64,000 nt of DNA from Rhodospirillales bacterium (GCA_903970615.1 CAJCJH010000043.1:23630-87629), one strand, 5' to 3'; positions 36,195-45,482 are shown, numbered from the stretch's first letter. Numbers and translations: made by a program. The notes: generated by a model not told the origin, from the sequence alone.

Positions 36195-37028
36195 TTACGG
36201 CGCGGTTGCGGGATTGCTGCTGCGGCGTTCGCACCAGTCATTGGCCAGCGCTGCGAATTGCGCCGGGCTCAGCACCTCGGCGCGCGCGCGCGGGTCTATT
36301 TCGCAAGCGCTGATTTCGCTGGCGCTGAACAGGCCGCGCAGCGAATTGGTCAGCGTCTTGCGGCGCTGCGAAAAAGCGGCGGTGACCACGCGGTCGTAAA
36401 CGCCGATATCGCGGATCGTAAACGCGGTCGGCCGTGGCGTAATGCGAACCACTGAGGACGTGACTTTGGGCGGCGGATTGAAGGCGCCGGGCCCGACCTC
36501 GAAAAGCGCATCGGCCGAGGCTCTCGCAGCAACCGTTGCAGTGAGTCGGCCGTAGTCCTTGCCGCCGGGCGCGGCGGTGAGCCGATCCACCACTTCCTTC
36601 TGCAGCATGAAATGCATATCGCGCACTTTCGGTGCGAAACCGAGCAGATGAAAAAGCAGCGGCGTGGAGATGTTGTAAGGCAAGTTGCCGATCAGTCGCA
36701 GCGGCCGCGTATCCAGCGCCAAAGCGCCGAAGTCGAATTCCAGCGCATCGGCCAGATGGATTTCGAGTCTGGCTGAATCGCTAGAAAGTTTGCGCAGATG
36801 CGGGATCACATCGCGGTCGATTTCGACGACATGCAGCTTCGCCACATGGTCCAGCAATGGCTGCGTCAGCGCGCCCAGGCCGGGACCGATCTCGACCAGC
36901 AAATCATCCGCTCCGGCCCGCAGCGCGCGCAGGATGCGATCGATTACGTAAGGGTCGTGCAGAAAATGCTGGCCGAAACGCTTTCGCGCCACGTGCGCAT
37001 CATTCGCGGAATGGCGGTCTGCGCTCAT
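36195..37028 (-). CDS. rsmA: 16S rRNA dimethyladenosine transferase RsmA (KsgA)
   Basis: Dimethylates A1518 and A1519 at the 3' end of 16S rRNA; lack of it gives kasugamycin resistance. 277 residues. Opens with RKRFGQHFLHDPYVIDRI near 15-32, has the AdoMet motif EIGPGLGALTQ at 46-56, acidic EIDRDV at 69-74 and the catalytic NLPYNISTPLL at 115-125. Its ATG overlaps the pdxA stop by four bases. In E. coli apaG and apaH follow; here the Tad locus follows. Confidence 0.95.
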   Translation of the reverse strand: MSADRHSANDAHVARKRFGQHFLHDPYVIDRILRALRAGADDLLVEIGPGLGALTQPLLDHVAKLHVVEIDRDVIPHLRKLSSDSARLEIHLADALEFDFGALALDTRPLRLIGNLPYNISTPLLFHLLGFAPKVRDMHFMLQKEVVDRLTAAPGGKDYGRLTATVAARASADALFEVGPGAFNPPPKVTSSVVRITPRPTAFTIRDIGVYDRVVTAAFSQRRKTLTNSLRGLFSASEISACEIDPRARAEVLSPAQFAALANDWCERRSSNPATAP

Positions 37029-38047
37029 GCCGGCTGCCGGCGCGCCATCTGAATGGCCAGCCGCATCGCTGCGCGCAGGCTGCCGACGTCGGCCTGGCCG
37101 GTGCCGGCCAGATCGAGCGCGGTGCCGTGATCGACCGAGGTCCGCACGATCGGCAGGCCCAGCGTGACGTTGACCGCGCGGCCGAAGCCGGCGTACTTCA
37201 GCACCGGCAAGCCCTGATCGTGATACATCGCCAGCACGGCGTCGGCGCCGCGCAAATGCGCCGGTGTGAACAAGGTATCGGCCGGCAAGGGACCAATCAG
37301 ATGCAGCCCTTCGGTCCGCAGTCGATCGAGCACGGGCGTGATGATCTCGATTTCCTCGCGCCCGAGATGACCGCCTTCACCGGCATGCGGATTGAGTCCA
37401 CTCACCAGAATGCGTGGCTGTTCCACGCCGAAGCGCCGGCGCAAATCCGCAGCCAGAATGCGCAGCACCTGTTCCAGCGAGGCTTGCGTGATCGCACCGG
37501 CAACAGCTTGCAAGGGCAGGTGCGTGGTCGCCAGCGCTACGCGCAATTTATCCGCGACCAGCAACATCACCGGCAGTGGCGCGTCGGTCAGCTCGGCGAG
37601 AAATTCGGTGTGACCGGTGAACGCGATGCCGGCATCGTTGATGACGCTTTTTTGCACCGGCCCGGTCACCAGTGCTGCATGCAGATGCGCGGCGACTTCG
37701 GCTACGGCCGCGCGCAGGCAATCCAGCACGTAAACCGCATTACGCGGATCGAGACGTCCGGGTGTGCTGTCCACCGCGAGCGCGATCGGCCGCACCCAGA
37801 GCGTACCTGCGCGCGACTTGGGGATGGGTTCGGCATGCGCGAGTGGCTGGATGTCGATATCGAGTCCCAGAATGCAGGCGCGTTCGCGCAGCGTTGCGGG
37901 ATCCGCCACGGCCGCCCAGCGCGCCGGCCATCGCTGATGGGCCAGCATCAGAACCAGTTCCGGCCCGATTCCAGCGGGTTCGCCGGGCGTGACCAGTAGC
38001 AAGGGCGCGGCGACCGGCGCTGCCTTGGCGCGTGCGTTCGCGCCCAC
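37025..38047 (-). CDS. pdxA: 4-hydroxythreonine-4-phosphate dehydrogenase
   Basis: NAD-dependent oxidative decarboxylation of 4-phosphohydroxy-L-threonine in pyridoxal phosphate synthesis. 340 residues, slightly long because of a 15-residue Ala-rich N-terminus. TPGEPAGIGPELVLML near 20-35 (Glu where most members have Asp), metal-binding His in FTGHTEFLAEL, and the later HDQGLPVLKYAGFG and SVDHGTALDLAGTG near 270-310. Order surA-pdxA-rsmA is the standard gammaproteobacterial one. Confidence 0.95.
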   Translation of the reverse strand: MGANARAKAAPVAAPLLLVTPGEPAGIGPELVLMLAHQRWPARWAAVADPATLRERACILGLDIDIQPLAHAEPIPKSRAGTLWVRPIALAVDSTPGRLDPRNAVYVLDCLRAAVAEVAAHLHAALVTGPVQKSVINDAGIAFTGHTEFLAELTDAPLPVMLLVADKLRVALATTHLPLQAVAGAITQASLEQVLRILAADLRRRFGVEQPRILVSGLNPHAGEGGHLGREEIEIITPVLDRLRTEGLHLIGPLPADTLFTPAHLRGADAVLAMYHDQGLPVLKYAGFGRAVNVTLGLPIVRTSVDHGTALDLAGTGQADVGSLRAAMRLAIQMARRQPA

Positions 38048-38061
38048 GGGTCGCGTGTGGC

Positions 38062-39435
38062 CTATGATTTTTTCGGCGTCGCCGCCGATTTGTCGGTTTT
38101 TTCGCTGCCGTTCTTGTCTGCCTCGCTGCTGCCGTCGGCACTGCGATATTCGATGTAGGCTTCTTCGCGCAGGCGTCGCAGCCAGGCATCGTATTCTTCA
38201 TTTTCCTTGCGCTGCGTGATCGCCTGCCGCGCGCGCGAACGCCGGGTTTCGTCGGTGGTATCGCGGCTGCGGCGTTCCAGAACCTGGGCAATATGCCAGC
38301 CGAACTGGGTGTGGAACGGCGCGCTAATCGCATTCGGTGCCAGTGCATCGAGCTGTTTCTGGAATTCCGGCGCAAATACGCCGCTAGGCTGCCAGCCGAG
38401 ATCGCCGCCGGAATTCTTCGAGCCCGGATCGTCCGAGTATTTCTTTGCCAGCGTGGCAAAATCTTCGCCTTTCTTGAGACGTTCGTAAAGCTCGTTGATG
38501 AGTTCTTTGGTTGCGGTTTCATCGCGCAGCGCATTTGGCTGGAGCAGGATGTGGCGCGCCTTGGTTTCTTCTACCATCTGACGGCCGCCGCTGCTGCGTT
38601 TATCGACCAGCTTGATGATGTTGTAACCGTTGGAGCCTTCGATCACGTTGCTGATGTCGCCGATCGCCATTTTCGGCACGACGCTGGCGAAAATAGTGGG
38701 CAGATTGCCACCTTTGCGCCAGTCGAGATCGCCGCCTTGCAAGGCCTGTTGTCCATCTGAATTGGCGATCGCCAGCTGCGCAAAACTTTCGCCGGCGCGC
38801 AGACGTTTCAGCAGCGCATCCGCGCGCGCGCGGGCTTTTTCGCGCTGCTCTGAATTGGCGCCGTCCGGTACGGCCACCAGAATGTGCGAAAGACGATATT
38901 CGGTATCGTCCGCGCTGGCCTGGCTGGATAAATAGAGCGCGATGTCTTCATCGCTGACGACCACGCGCGAGCCGACTTCCTTCTGCCGCACGCGCTGCAC
39001 CAGCGCCTGATCGCGGATTTCTTCGCGTACAGTCTGGTAATCCATGCCTTCGCCTTTCAGTTCTTCGATGAACTGCGGCACCGTCAGCTGATTTTGCGCG
39101 GCGACGTTTTCGATAATGCCGTTGAGTTCGCGGTCATCGATCTTGATGCCGGCTTCCTGCGCGCGATGGGTCTGGATGCGGGTGAGGATCAGGCGTTCGA
39201 GCACCTGGGTGCGCACCACATCTTCCGGCGGCGGCGCGATGTTGCGCTGCTTGATCTGCTGATCGGCCAGCTGAATGCCGCGATCGAGTTCGCTTTGCAG
39301 GATGACACTATCGTCGACCACCGCGACGATGCGGTCGAGTGGCTGCAACTCTGCCCGCGCCGCCGGCAGCTTGAGCAGAGAAAAAATCAGGCAAAAACTG
39401 ACGAGGCTCAGACGGAGCGTGCGGCGCAGGAACAT
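38062..39435 (-). CDS. surA: periplasmic chaperone and peptidyl-prolyl isomerase SurA
   Basis: Chaperone that escorts outer membrane proteins, including LptD, to the BAM complex. 457 residues from the ATG at 39435, chosen because it gives a normal signal peptide (MFLRRTLRLSLVSFCLIFSL) without overlapping lptD. N-terminal domain DRIVAVVDDSVILQSELD, then two parvulin domains near 200-290 (RLSHILVAVPDG) and 320-420 (KARHILLQPNALR ... DLGWQPSGVFAPEF). Thirty-four bases after lptD, so probably cotranscribed. Confidence 0.95.
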   Translation of the reverse strand: MFLRRTLRLSLVSFCLIFSLLKLPAARAELQPLDRIVAVVDDSVILQSELDRGIQLADQQIKQRNIAPPPEDVVRTQVLERLILTRIQTHRAQEAGIKIDDRELNGIIENVAAQNQLTVPQFIEELKGEGMDYQTVREEIRDQALVQRVRQKEVGSRVVVSDEDIALYLSSQASADDTEYRLSHILVAVPDGANSEQREKARARADALLKRLRAGESFAQLAIANSDGQQALQGGDLDWRKGGNLPTIFASVVPKMAIGDISNVIEGSNGYNIIKLVDKRSSGGRQMVEETKARHILLQPNALRDETATKELINELYERLKKGEDFATLAKKYSDDPGSKNSGGDLGWQPSGVFAPEFQKQLDALAPNAISAPFHTQFGWHIAQVLERRSRDTTDETRRSRARQAITQRKENEEYDAWLRRLREEAYIEYRSADGSSEADKNGSEKTDKSAATPKKS

Positions 39436-39469
39436 GTTTCGATTCGCAAATAAATCACTGAAGAAGACA

Positions 39470-41731
39470 CTAAGGTAACACCTTCGAGGCCCTGGGGCCG
39501 ACGATGGTCGCATCGGGATCGAGCGCCGGCAGCAGCGGATCGAAGCCGCTGCCGAGGCGCGTTAGGCCTTTCAGTTCAAGCTGGAAGTAAACGCCGTTGC
39601 TGAAGACGCCGACATTGTTATTACTGCTGGAAAGATAACGGCGGTAAGTGCCGCGCGCCGCCCAGCAGCAGGTCTGATATTCGAGCCCGACGAATGAGTC
39701 CAGCGCTTTATCCTGCCGCAGCGAATATTTGAACTGCGAGGCGATGCGCCAGTTGGTGATGATCGGCGTTGAAAAGGCCACATCGGTTTCTTCGAGCTGG
39801 CCTTCGCGGTAGCGATACGCGAGATCCAGCCGCTGACCTTGCAGGCCAGCATCCGGCTGCCGATAACGCAGGTCGATTTCGCTGCGGCCGATGCGATCCA
39901 GCTGCGGGGCGACTTCGAGTTCCGCATTGGTCGACCATCGGCGATTGATCTGATACGTGGTTTCGCCGATCAGGTCGGAACTGCCGGAACTGGGCAGCGC
40001 CACGCCCGGCACATCGACTCTCGAAGGCCGAAAATAGTAAATCTCACCGAAGCTGGCCGTGAGTTTCTGCAGGCCGCTATCCGGGTCGATGAAGCGGGTG
40101 GTCAGCGCGCTGGTCATCTGATTCGCGTCCGCAATGCGGTCGTTGCCCGAATAGCGATTCAGCGCAAACAGCTGCGGAAAATCGAAGTCCGGTTGACCGG
40201 TATCGAACAGGGGTAGCTGATCCTGATTCCGGTACGGCACTACCAGATACTGCAAGTGCGGCTCGAGGATTTGCAGCATGTTGTTTCCGGTCTCGCGCTC
40301 GAAGCGCAGGCCGCCATCGGCACTGAACAGCGGCAAGGTGCGGCGCGGCTGAGCGGGCTCGCCTTCCAGCGGGCCGGTCAGCGAATAGGCGGTGTAGTTG
40401 ACATCGCCCTGCGCAGACGCGAACCAGGCGTTGTGATCGGTATCCCAGCGCAGGTAAGGCCGGCCAATCAATCGCAGACCCTCGACCGAGGCGTTGTCGC
40501 GCACGAAGTTGGTGAACTCGCCATCGAAGCCGGCGCGGGCGCCGTGCCAGTCGCCGGGTGTCAGCGCTTGCAGCCGCACCTGTGGCAGCCGCGTGTAGGG
40601 ATCATCGATGCCCAGCAATTGGGTTGAAATCTGCTGATAGTTTTCGATCAGCGCGGTGATGCTGTAGGCCGCCGGCGCCTGATAAATCAGCGTTGCGCCG
40701 CGCGCCAGATAAGGCGTTGCCGACAGACCGTAGGCGCCGCCGAGATCGGTGAAATATTCGAGGTCGCTGACGTTCGCATAATGCGCCTCCAGCCCGATAC
40801 GCTCGCTCAAACGGCCTTGATGGCTGAAATCCACATAATCGCGCTCGTGCCCGGTTTCGTTGTCGTCCGGCAGATATTCGCCGTGAAATGTACCCTCTTG
40901 ATGCGCGAACAGATAACGCGAGTCGCCTTCGATCTGCGCGCCGCGATCAGTCATGTAGCGCGGCGTCAGGATCGCATCGTAGTTGGGCGCCAGATTCAGA
41001 TAAATCGGTAGGCGCAGGTCGAATCCGCGCTGGCTCGATTCGCCGAAGATCGGTGCGAGCATGCCGCTGTGGCGTTCGTTATCGATCGGATATTCGAGAT
41101 ACGGCAGATACAGAATAGGCACCTGCTGGAAATGCAGCACCATATCGCGCGCGGTACCGATGCCGGCATCTTCGTCCAGCCTCAGCTTGCGCGCCGACAT
41201 CAGCCAGGCTTCATCGCCGAGCGAACAGCTGGTGTAAGTGATGTGATCCAACTCCGCGGTATTCGAGCCAGTAATGAAAATACGGTCCGCAGTGCCGCGG
41301 CCATCGGCGCTGATGAGGGTGAAATGCGTCTCCTGGAATTCACCGGTGTTTGAACCCATGTCGAAATCGGCGTGTTCGCTTTTGATCACCAGCCGCGGGT
41401 CGCGGAACAGCGATTCGGTATTGATCGAAACATGCTTGTCGGGGCCGTCATAGTCCAAGGCTTCGGCGGCAAATGCACGGCCGTCGTGGCTGACATGAAC
41501 TGCGCCGGTGAGCCGCGAAAGGCCGCTTTGCGTGGCCTGCACATGGTCGGCATCGAGCACCAGATTTTGATCCGCGACCACCGGCGGCAGTTCGTTGGTG
41601 TATTGCAGCTGCGGGCACGAAGCCGGATCGCGCGGCTGCGCCGCATACGAATCGGCCAGCGCTGCGTCGCCGCAGTAAACGCCGGCAACGGCAACAGCCA
41701 AGGGCAATAGCGGCCGGAAATGGAATCTCAA
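39470..41731 (-). CDS. lptD: LPS-assembly protein LptD
   Basis: Outer membrane beta-barrel that inserts lipopolysaccharide with LptE. 753 residues. Signal peptide at 1-27, the OstA-like domain at about 50-170 (VLDADHVQATQSG and later), then the barrel. The four cysteines used for the two long-range disulfides are present: Cys39, Cys169 and the adjacent Cys688-Cys689 in YQTCCWAARG. First gene of lptD-surA-pdxA-rsmA, divergent from amgK. Confidence 0.95.
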   Translation of the reverse strand: MRFHFRPLLPLAVAVAGVYCGDAALADSYAAQPRDPASCPQLQYTNELPPVVADQNLVLDADHVQATQSGLSRLTGAVHVSHDGRAFAAEALDYDGPDKHVSINTESLFRDPRLVIKSEHADFDMGSNTGEFQETHFTLISADGRGTADRIFITGSNTAELDHITYTSCSLGDEAWLMSARKLRLDEDAGIGTARDMVLHFQQVPILYLPYLEYPIDNERHSGMLAPIFGESSQRGFDLRLPIYLNLAPNYDAILTPRYMTDRGAQIEGDSRYLFAHQEGTFHGEYLPDDNETGHERDYVDFSHQGRLSERIGLEAHYANVSDLEYFTDLGGAYGLSATPYLARGATLIYQAPAAYSITALIENYQQISTQLLGIDDPYTRLPQVRLQALTPGDWHGARAGFDGEFTNFVRDNASVEGLRLIGRPYLRWDTDHNAWFASAQGDVNYTAYSLTGPLEGEPAQPRRTLPLFSADGGLRFERETGNNMLQILEPHLQYLVVPYRNQDQLPLFDTGQPDFDFPQLFALNRYSGNDRIADANQMTSALTTRFIDPDSGLQKLTASFGEIYYFRPSRVDVPGVALPSSGSSDLIGETTYQINRRWSTNAELEVAPQLDRIGRSEIDLRYRQPDAGLQGQRLDLAYRYREGQLEETDVAFSTPIITNWRIASQFKYSLRQDKALDSFVGLEYQTCCWAARGTYRRYLSSSNNNVGVFSNGVYFQLELKGLTRLGSGFDPLLPALDPDATIVGPRASKVLP

Positions 41732-42119
41732 AATCGGGGAATCCTGAAAGGCGGCCAGAAAATTTTCTAGAGGAAGCGAAAGCGAATTTCCAAAGCGGAT
41801 TTCTGTAAAACGTGGCGAACGAATGGCTTCGCAATTTTGCCGGCAGCGCCGCTGATCTCCTCATCAGGCTCGATCAAATCTTGCAAGCTTGAGTTGCGAG
41901 AATCGAGCTCATTCATTAAAGCCCAGCCGGCGCAGTCAGTCATTTCAAACCTCGGATTCGGGCAGGATTCACCGCGCAGCAGCTGGTTCATGATGGATTC
42001 ATTTCCCTTTTGGCCACTCAAGCCGGTGCAAATCATAACGGCCCTTGGGTACTCTAGCGTTGCGGGCGGACTCAAGCCCGTTTCCCGATGCTTGATCTTC
42101 CCCGAATTACAGAGCGATT
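41732..42119. other. 388-base divergent region between lptD and amgK
   Basis: Should hold the promoters of both transcription units. I could not assign convincing boxes. It is AT-richer than its neighbours. A frame of 74 codons on the minus strand (41767-41991) is open, but has no good ribosome binding site and no recognised family, so I do not call it. A short hairpin (GGGC and GCCC arms) lies near 42062-42081. Confidence 0.4.
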
Positions 42120-43139
42120 TTGAACGACCTTACCGATCTTTACGCATCGGACCCGCGCGCGCAGCAGGCACGGCATTGGGCGCAGAGCGCGCTGCGCCTG
42201 CAACATGCGGAGTTCAGCGCGGCTTCGGCGGATGCCAGTTTCCGGCGCTATTTCCGTGTGCGCGATTCTGCCGATGCCGCGCGCAGCTGGATCGTGATGG
42301 ATGCGCCGCCCGCGCGCGAGGATGTGCGCCCGTTCATCGCCGTCGCCGAACTGATGCAAACGGCCGGCGTGCATGTTCCGCAGGTAGTCGCGCGCGATCT
42401 CGAAAACGGTTTTCTGCTGCTGAGCGATCTCGGCGTCAACACCTATCTCGACATCCTCAGCGAACACAATGCCGATGCGCTGTTCGAGGATGCTATCGCC
42501 GCACTTGTCGCTTGGCAGCGCGCGAGCCGTCCCGGCGTGCTGCCGCCTTATGACGCTGCGCTGCTGCAGCGCGAACTCAATCTGTTTCCGGATTGGTATC
42601 TGACGAAGCATCTTGGCGTACAACTCGATGCAGCCGATCGCGCTGCGCTCGACGCGGTATTCGCCACACTCATCGCCAACGCGCTGCAGCAGCCGCAGGT
42701 ATTCGTACACCGCGATTACATGCCACGCAATCTGATGGCCTCGATACCCAACCCTGGCGTGCTGGATTTTCAGGACGCGGCGTATGGCCCGCTGGCTTAC
42801 GATGCGATCTGCCTGTTCAAGGATGCGTTCCTGAGCTGGCCTCCGGAGTGCGTGGAGGCTTGGCTATTGCGCTATCACCGCATGGCTGCCGCGGCCGGCG
42901 TGGCGGTTCCCGACTGGCTCGAATTCCGCCGCGATTGCGACTGGATCGGCCTGCATCGTCATCTGAAAGTGCTCGGCATTTTCGCGCGCATCAATTATCG
43001 GGATGGCAAGCCAAAGTATCTTGCAGACACGCCGCGCTTCGTTCGCTATGTCATGGAAGTCGCACCGCAGTACCCACAGCTTCAGGCGCTGGCCGCACTG
43101 TTTGAAAAATACGTTCTGCCGCGCGCTTATTCGGCGTGA
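42120..43139 (+). CDS. amgK: anomeric MurNAc/GlcNAc kinase AmgK
   Basis: Aminoglycoside phosphotransferase-fold kinase that phosphorylates the anomeric carbon of N-acetylmuramate, in the recycling route that bypasses MurA and gives fosfomycin tolerance. 339 residues from a TTG start with AGAG upstream; no in-frame ATG fits better. Motifs: ASFRRYFRV near 40-48, catalytic FVHRDYMPRNLM near 199-210 and DFQDAAYGPLAYD near 218-230 (metal-binding Asp). In Pseudomonas it is also opposite lptD. murU follows after an unusual 151-base repeat-bearing gap. Confidence 0.92.
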   Translation: MNDLTDLYASDPRAQQARHWAQSALRLQHAEFSAASADASFRRYFRVRDSADAARSWIVMDAPPAREDVRPFIAVAELMQTAGVHVPQVVARDLENGFLLLSDLGVNTYLDILSEHNADALFEDAIAALVAWQRASRPGVLPPYDAALLQRELNLFPDWYLTKHLGVQLDAADRAALDAVFATLIANALQQPQVFVHRDYMPRNLMASIPNPGVLDFQDAAYGPLAYDAICLFKDAFLSWPPECVEAWLLRYHRMAAAAGVAVPDWLEFRRDCDWIGLHRHLKVLGIFARINYRDGKPKYLADTPRFVRYVMEVAPQYPQLQALAALFEKYVLPRAYSA

Positions 43140-43316
43140 AGGCGATGACTTTGTGGATGCTGAATCCAGCGGCAAAATGCGCGAATGAAGGCGACGATTC
43201 TGAGAGCGGGGCATCGACGACACGGCGTCGTGAGCGAGAGCTGAGCGTAGGAGCGGGAGTCGATGCAAGGCCCGCGCGCGGAATGTTTGAATGAAGGCGA
43301 TGATTCTGGCCGCGGG
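43136..43316 (+). repeat. three imperfect direct repeats of the murU start, in the amgK-murU gap
   Basis: GTGAAGGCGATGACTTTG (43136-43153) spans the amgK stop, GAATGAAGGCGACGATTCTG (43183-43202) lies in the gap, and GAATGAAGGCGATGATTCTG (43289-43308) carries the murU ATG. Spacings are 49 and 106 bases. Between them GCATCGAC (43211-43218) and GTCGATGC (43259-43266) form an inverted repeat. Confidence 0.7.
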
Positions 43317-43980
43317 CCGCGGCGAACGCATGCGGCCATTGACCGATCGCTTGCCGAAGCCGCTGATTGCGGTGGGCGGCCGACCGCTGATCGAGCATCA
43401 CATCGTCAATCTCGCCGCCGCTGGCGTGCGCGAGTTCGTCATCAACCTGGGCTGGCTCGGCGAGCGCTTGCGCGAGGCAGTGGGCGATGGCTCGCGCTTC
43501 GGTGTGCGAATCAGTTACGCCCTCGAAGGCTGGCCCGCGCTGGATACCGGCGGCGGTGTTTTCAATGCGCTTCCGCTGCTCGGTGACGCGCCGTTTTTGC
43601 TGCTCAATGGCGATGTTTATGCCAAGTGCGACTGGCCGGCTTGGGTCGATCGCGCGCGGGCTTTGCCAGAGAACGATCTCGCGCATCTGCTGCTCGTATC
43701 CAACCCGCCGCATCATCCGAACGGTGATTTCGGACTCATCGGATCGCGCATCTGCAATACGCCGGCGCAATTCACCTTCAGCGGAATTTCAGTGCAGCGT
43801 GCCGCCTTGTTCGCGGGCTGCCAGCCGGGTGCATTTCCACTGCTGCCGCTGTGGCGCAAGGCGGCTGCGGCGGATCGTATCAGCGGCGACGTGTTTGAAG
43901 GGCTGTGGTCGGATGTCGGCACGCCGGAGCGGCTGCGGCGTATCGAGTCGCAACTCCGTCGAAGAAAAGTTCAGGACTAA
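43291..43980 (+). CDS. murU: N-acetylmuramate alpha-1-phosphate uridylyltransferase MurU
   Basis: Nucleotidyltransferase that makes UDP-MurNAc from MurNAc-1-phosphate, the second step of the AmgK pathway. 229 residues. The N-terminal pyrophosphorylase motif is LAAGRGERMRPLTDRLPKPL at residues 6-25, and LLNGDVYAKCDWP near residue 107-119 provides the metal-binding Asp. The ATG at 43291 has no strong ribosome binding site. An upstream near-copy at 43185 is followed by a stop after 19 codons, so it is not a functional start. Confidence 0.9.
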   Translation: MKAMILAAGRGERMRPLTDRLPKPLIAVGGRPLIEHHIVNLAAAGVREFVINLGWLGERLREAVGDGSRFGVRISYALEGWPALDTGGGVFNALPLLGDAPFLLLNGDVYAKCDWPAWVDRARALPENDLAHLLLVSNPPHHPNGDFGLIGSRICNTPAQFTFSGISVQRAALFAGCQPGAFPLLPLWRKAAAADRISGDVFEGLWSDVGTPERLRRIESQLRRRKVQD

Positions 43981-44040
43981 AATCCCAGGAGACAAACCCG
44001 ACAGGAGAGCGACTCGACCGAATGTCAGCAAGCCGAACTT

Positions 44041-44622
44041 CTAAGCATCCGTATGCAACTGCTGCGCAGCTTTTTCCCAGCCGGATTTGAATAGTGTTTC
44101 GATAGCGCTTTGCGCGCGTGCGAGTGCTTCGTCGATCAGGCCTTGATCGCTGCCGCTGGCACGGCCGAGGACGTAGCTCAGCACCAAATTGCGGTCGCCG
44201 GGATGGCCGATGCCGATGCGTAATCGAAGGTAGTCCGCAGTCAAATGTTGTTGCAGGCTGCGCAGGCCGTTGTGGCCGCCGTGGCCGCCGCCGCGCTTGA
44301 GGCGCACGGTGCCGGCGGGCAGGTCGAGTTCATCGTGTGCGACCAGCACGTCGGCTGGTTCGAGCTTGTAAAACTGCGCTAGTTTTTGCGCGGATTCGCC
44401 GCTGCGATTCATGAAGGTCGAGGGTTTCAGCAGCAGCACGTCGGTGCTGCCGATCCTGATCCGCGCGAGTTCGCCTGCGAATTTCGATTCCACCCGGAAG
44501 CTGCCGCGGTAAGTTTCGGCGAGCCGGTCGGCAAACCAGAAGCCGGCGTTGTGGCGCGTGCGCACATATTCGGCGCCCGGATTGCCGAGCCCGATAACGG
44601 CCTTCAGTGCGTTGTCTGCCAT
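44041..44622 (-). CDS. pth: peptidyl-tRNA hydrolase
   Basis: Releases tRNA from drop-off peptidyl-tRNA, an essential step. 193 residues from the ATG at 44622, giving the standard start ADNALKAVIGLGNPG; a frame 19 codons longer exists but is not family-like. Active-site residues Asn14 (GLGNPG) and His24 (RHNAGFW) are present, as is AHDELDLPAG near residue 92 with the catalytic Asp. Ends the lolB-prs-rplY-pth block, with a terminator between it and rplY. Confidence 0.93.
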   Translation of the reverse strand: MADNALKAVIGLGNPGAEYVRTRHNAGFWFADRLAETYRGSFRVESKFAGELARIRIGSTDVLLLKPSTFMNRSGESAQKLAQFYKLEPADVLVAHDELDLPAGTVRLKRGGGHGGHNGLRSLQQHLTADYLRLRIGIGHPGDRNLVLSYVLGRASGSDQGLIDEALARAQSAIETLFKSGWEKAAQQLHTDA

Positions 44623-44681
44623 GCCGGTGATTGCGCCCAAAAAAATCTTCAAATCTTCAAATGCACGCTTGACGACCACAT

Positions 44682-44721
44682 AAAAAAACCCCGTTCATCG
44701 TGCGGGACGAACGGGGTTTTT
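44682..44721 (-). terminator. rho-independent terminator between rplY and pth
   Basis: CCCCGTTC (44689-44696) and GAACGGGG (44709-44716) form an eight-base-pair stem around a 12-base loop, flanked by a run of A on the left and T on the right. On the minus strand a T-tract follows, so it stops rplY transcription; the symmetry makes it potentially bidirectional. Confidence 0.85.
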
Positions 44722-44733
44722 GCATCGTCGAAC

Positions 44734-45426
44734 TTACTTCTTTTTGTCGTCCTTCTTGGCATCGCCCGCTTTGGCGGCGTCGGCGGGTTTCTGCGCCGTG
44801 GCCGGAACTTCGGCGGAGGTTTCCGTCGGCGCGGCTTCGACTTCAACCACCGCACGCGGCAGATGCACGGCGACGACGGAGATATCGTTTTCGTGCTTGA
44901 GTTCGACCAGCGAAACATTCGCCGGCAGCGTCAATTGCGACAAGTGGATCGCTTCGTTCAGTTCGAGTTTCGACAGGTCGACCTCGATGAATTCCGGCAG
45001 ATCTTTCGGCAAGCACTCGACTTCCACCTGGCTGACGTGATGTTCCACCACGCCGCCGCCAACCTTCACGCCCGGCGCAACTTCGCCGCCCTTGAAGTGC
45101 AGCGGCACCTGCATGCGCAGCAGCACATCGGCCAGCACGCGCTGCAAATCCATGTGCATCACTTCCTCGCGCACCGGATGACGATGCAAATCTTTGAGCA
45201 CCGCCTGTTCGGTGGTGCCGGCGACATCGATCGACAGAATATGCGAATAAAACGCTTCGATCTTGAGGTGTTTCATCAGCTCGTTATGGCTGACCTGAAT
45301 CGCCTGCGGATCGGTTTTGCCACCGTAAATGATGGCCGGCACCTTGCCCTCACGACGCAGGCGGCGGCTCGCACCTTTCCCATGCACCGTACGGACTTCG
45401 GCGACAACGACGAAGTTTTCTTTCAT
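44734..45426 (-). CDS. rplY: 50S ribosomal protein L25/general stress protein Ctc
   Basis: Binds 5S rRNA in the large subunit. 230 residues, the longer Ctc form with a TL5-type C-terminal domain. Begins MKENFVVVAEVRTVHGKGAS, with the L25 motif RREGKVPAIIYGG near 25-37. The last 40 residues are an Ala/Glu/Lys-rich tail (ending DDKKK). GGAG lies eight bases upstream. Precedes pth on the same strand with a terminator between. Confidence 0.95.
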   Translation of the reverse strand: MKENFVVVAEVRTVHGKGASRRLRREGKVPAIIYGGKTDPQAIQVSHNELMKHLKIEAFYSHILSIDVAGTTEQAVLKDLHRHPVREEVMHMDLQRVLADVLLRMQVPLHFKGGEVAPGVKVGGGVVEHHVSQVEVECLPKDLPEFIEVDLSKLELNEAIHLSQLTLPANVSLVELKHENDISVVAVHLPRAVVEVEAAPTETSAEVPATAQKPADAAKAGDAKKDDKKK

Positions 45427-45482
45427 GACGGACTCCAGAATGTGAATGAATCCTCAGCGCTGCGACCGCGCGAGGGGCGCCG

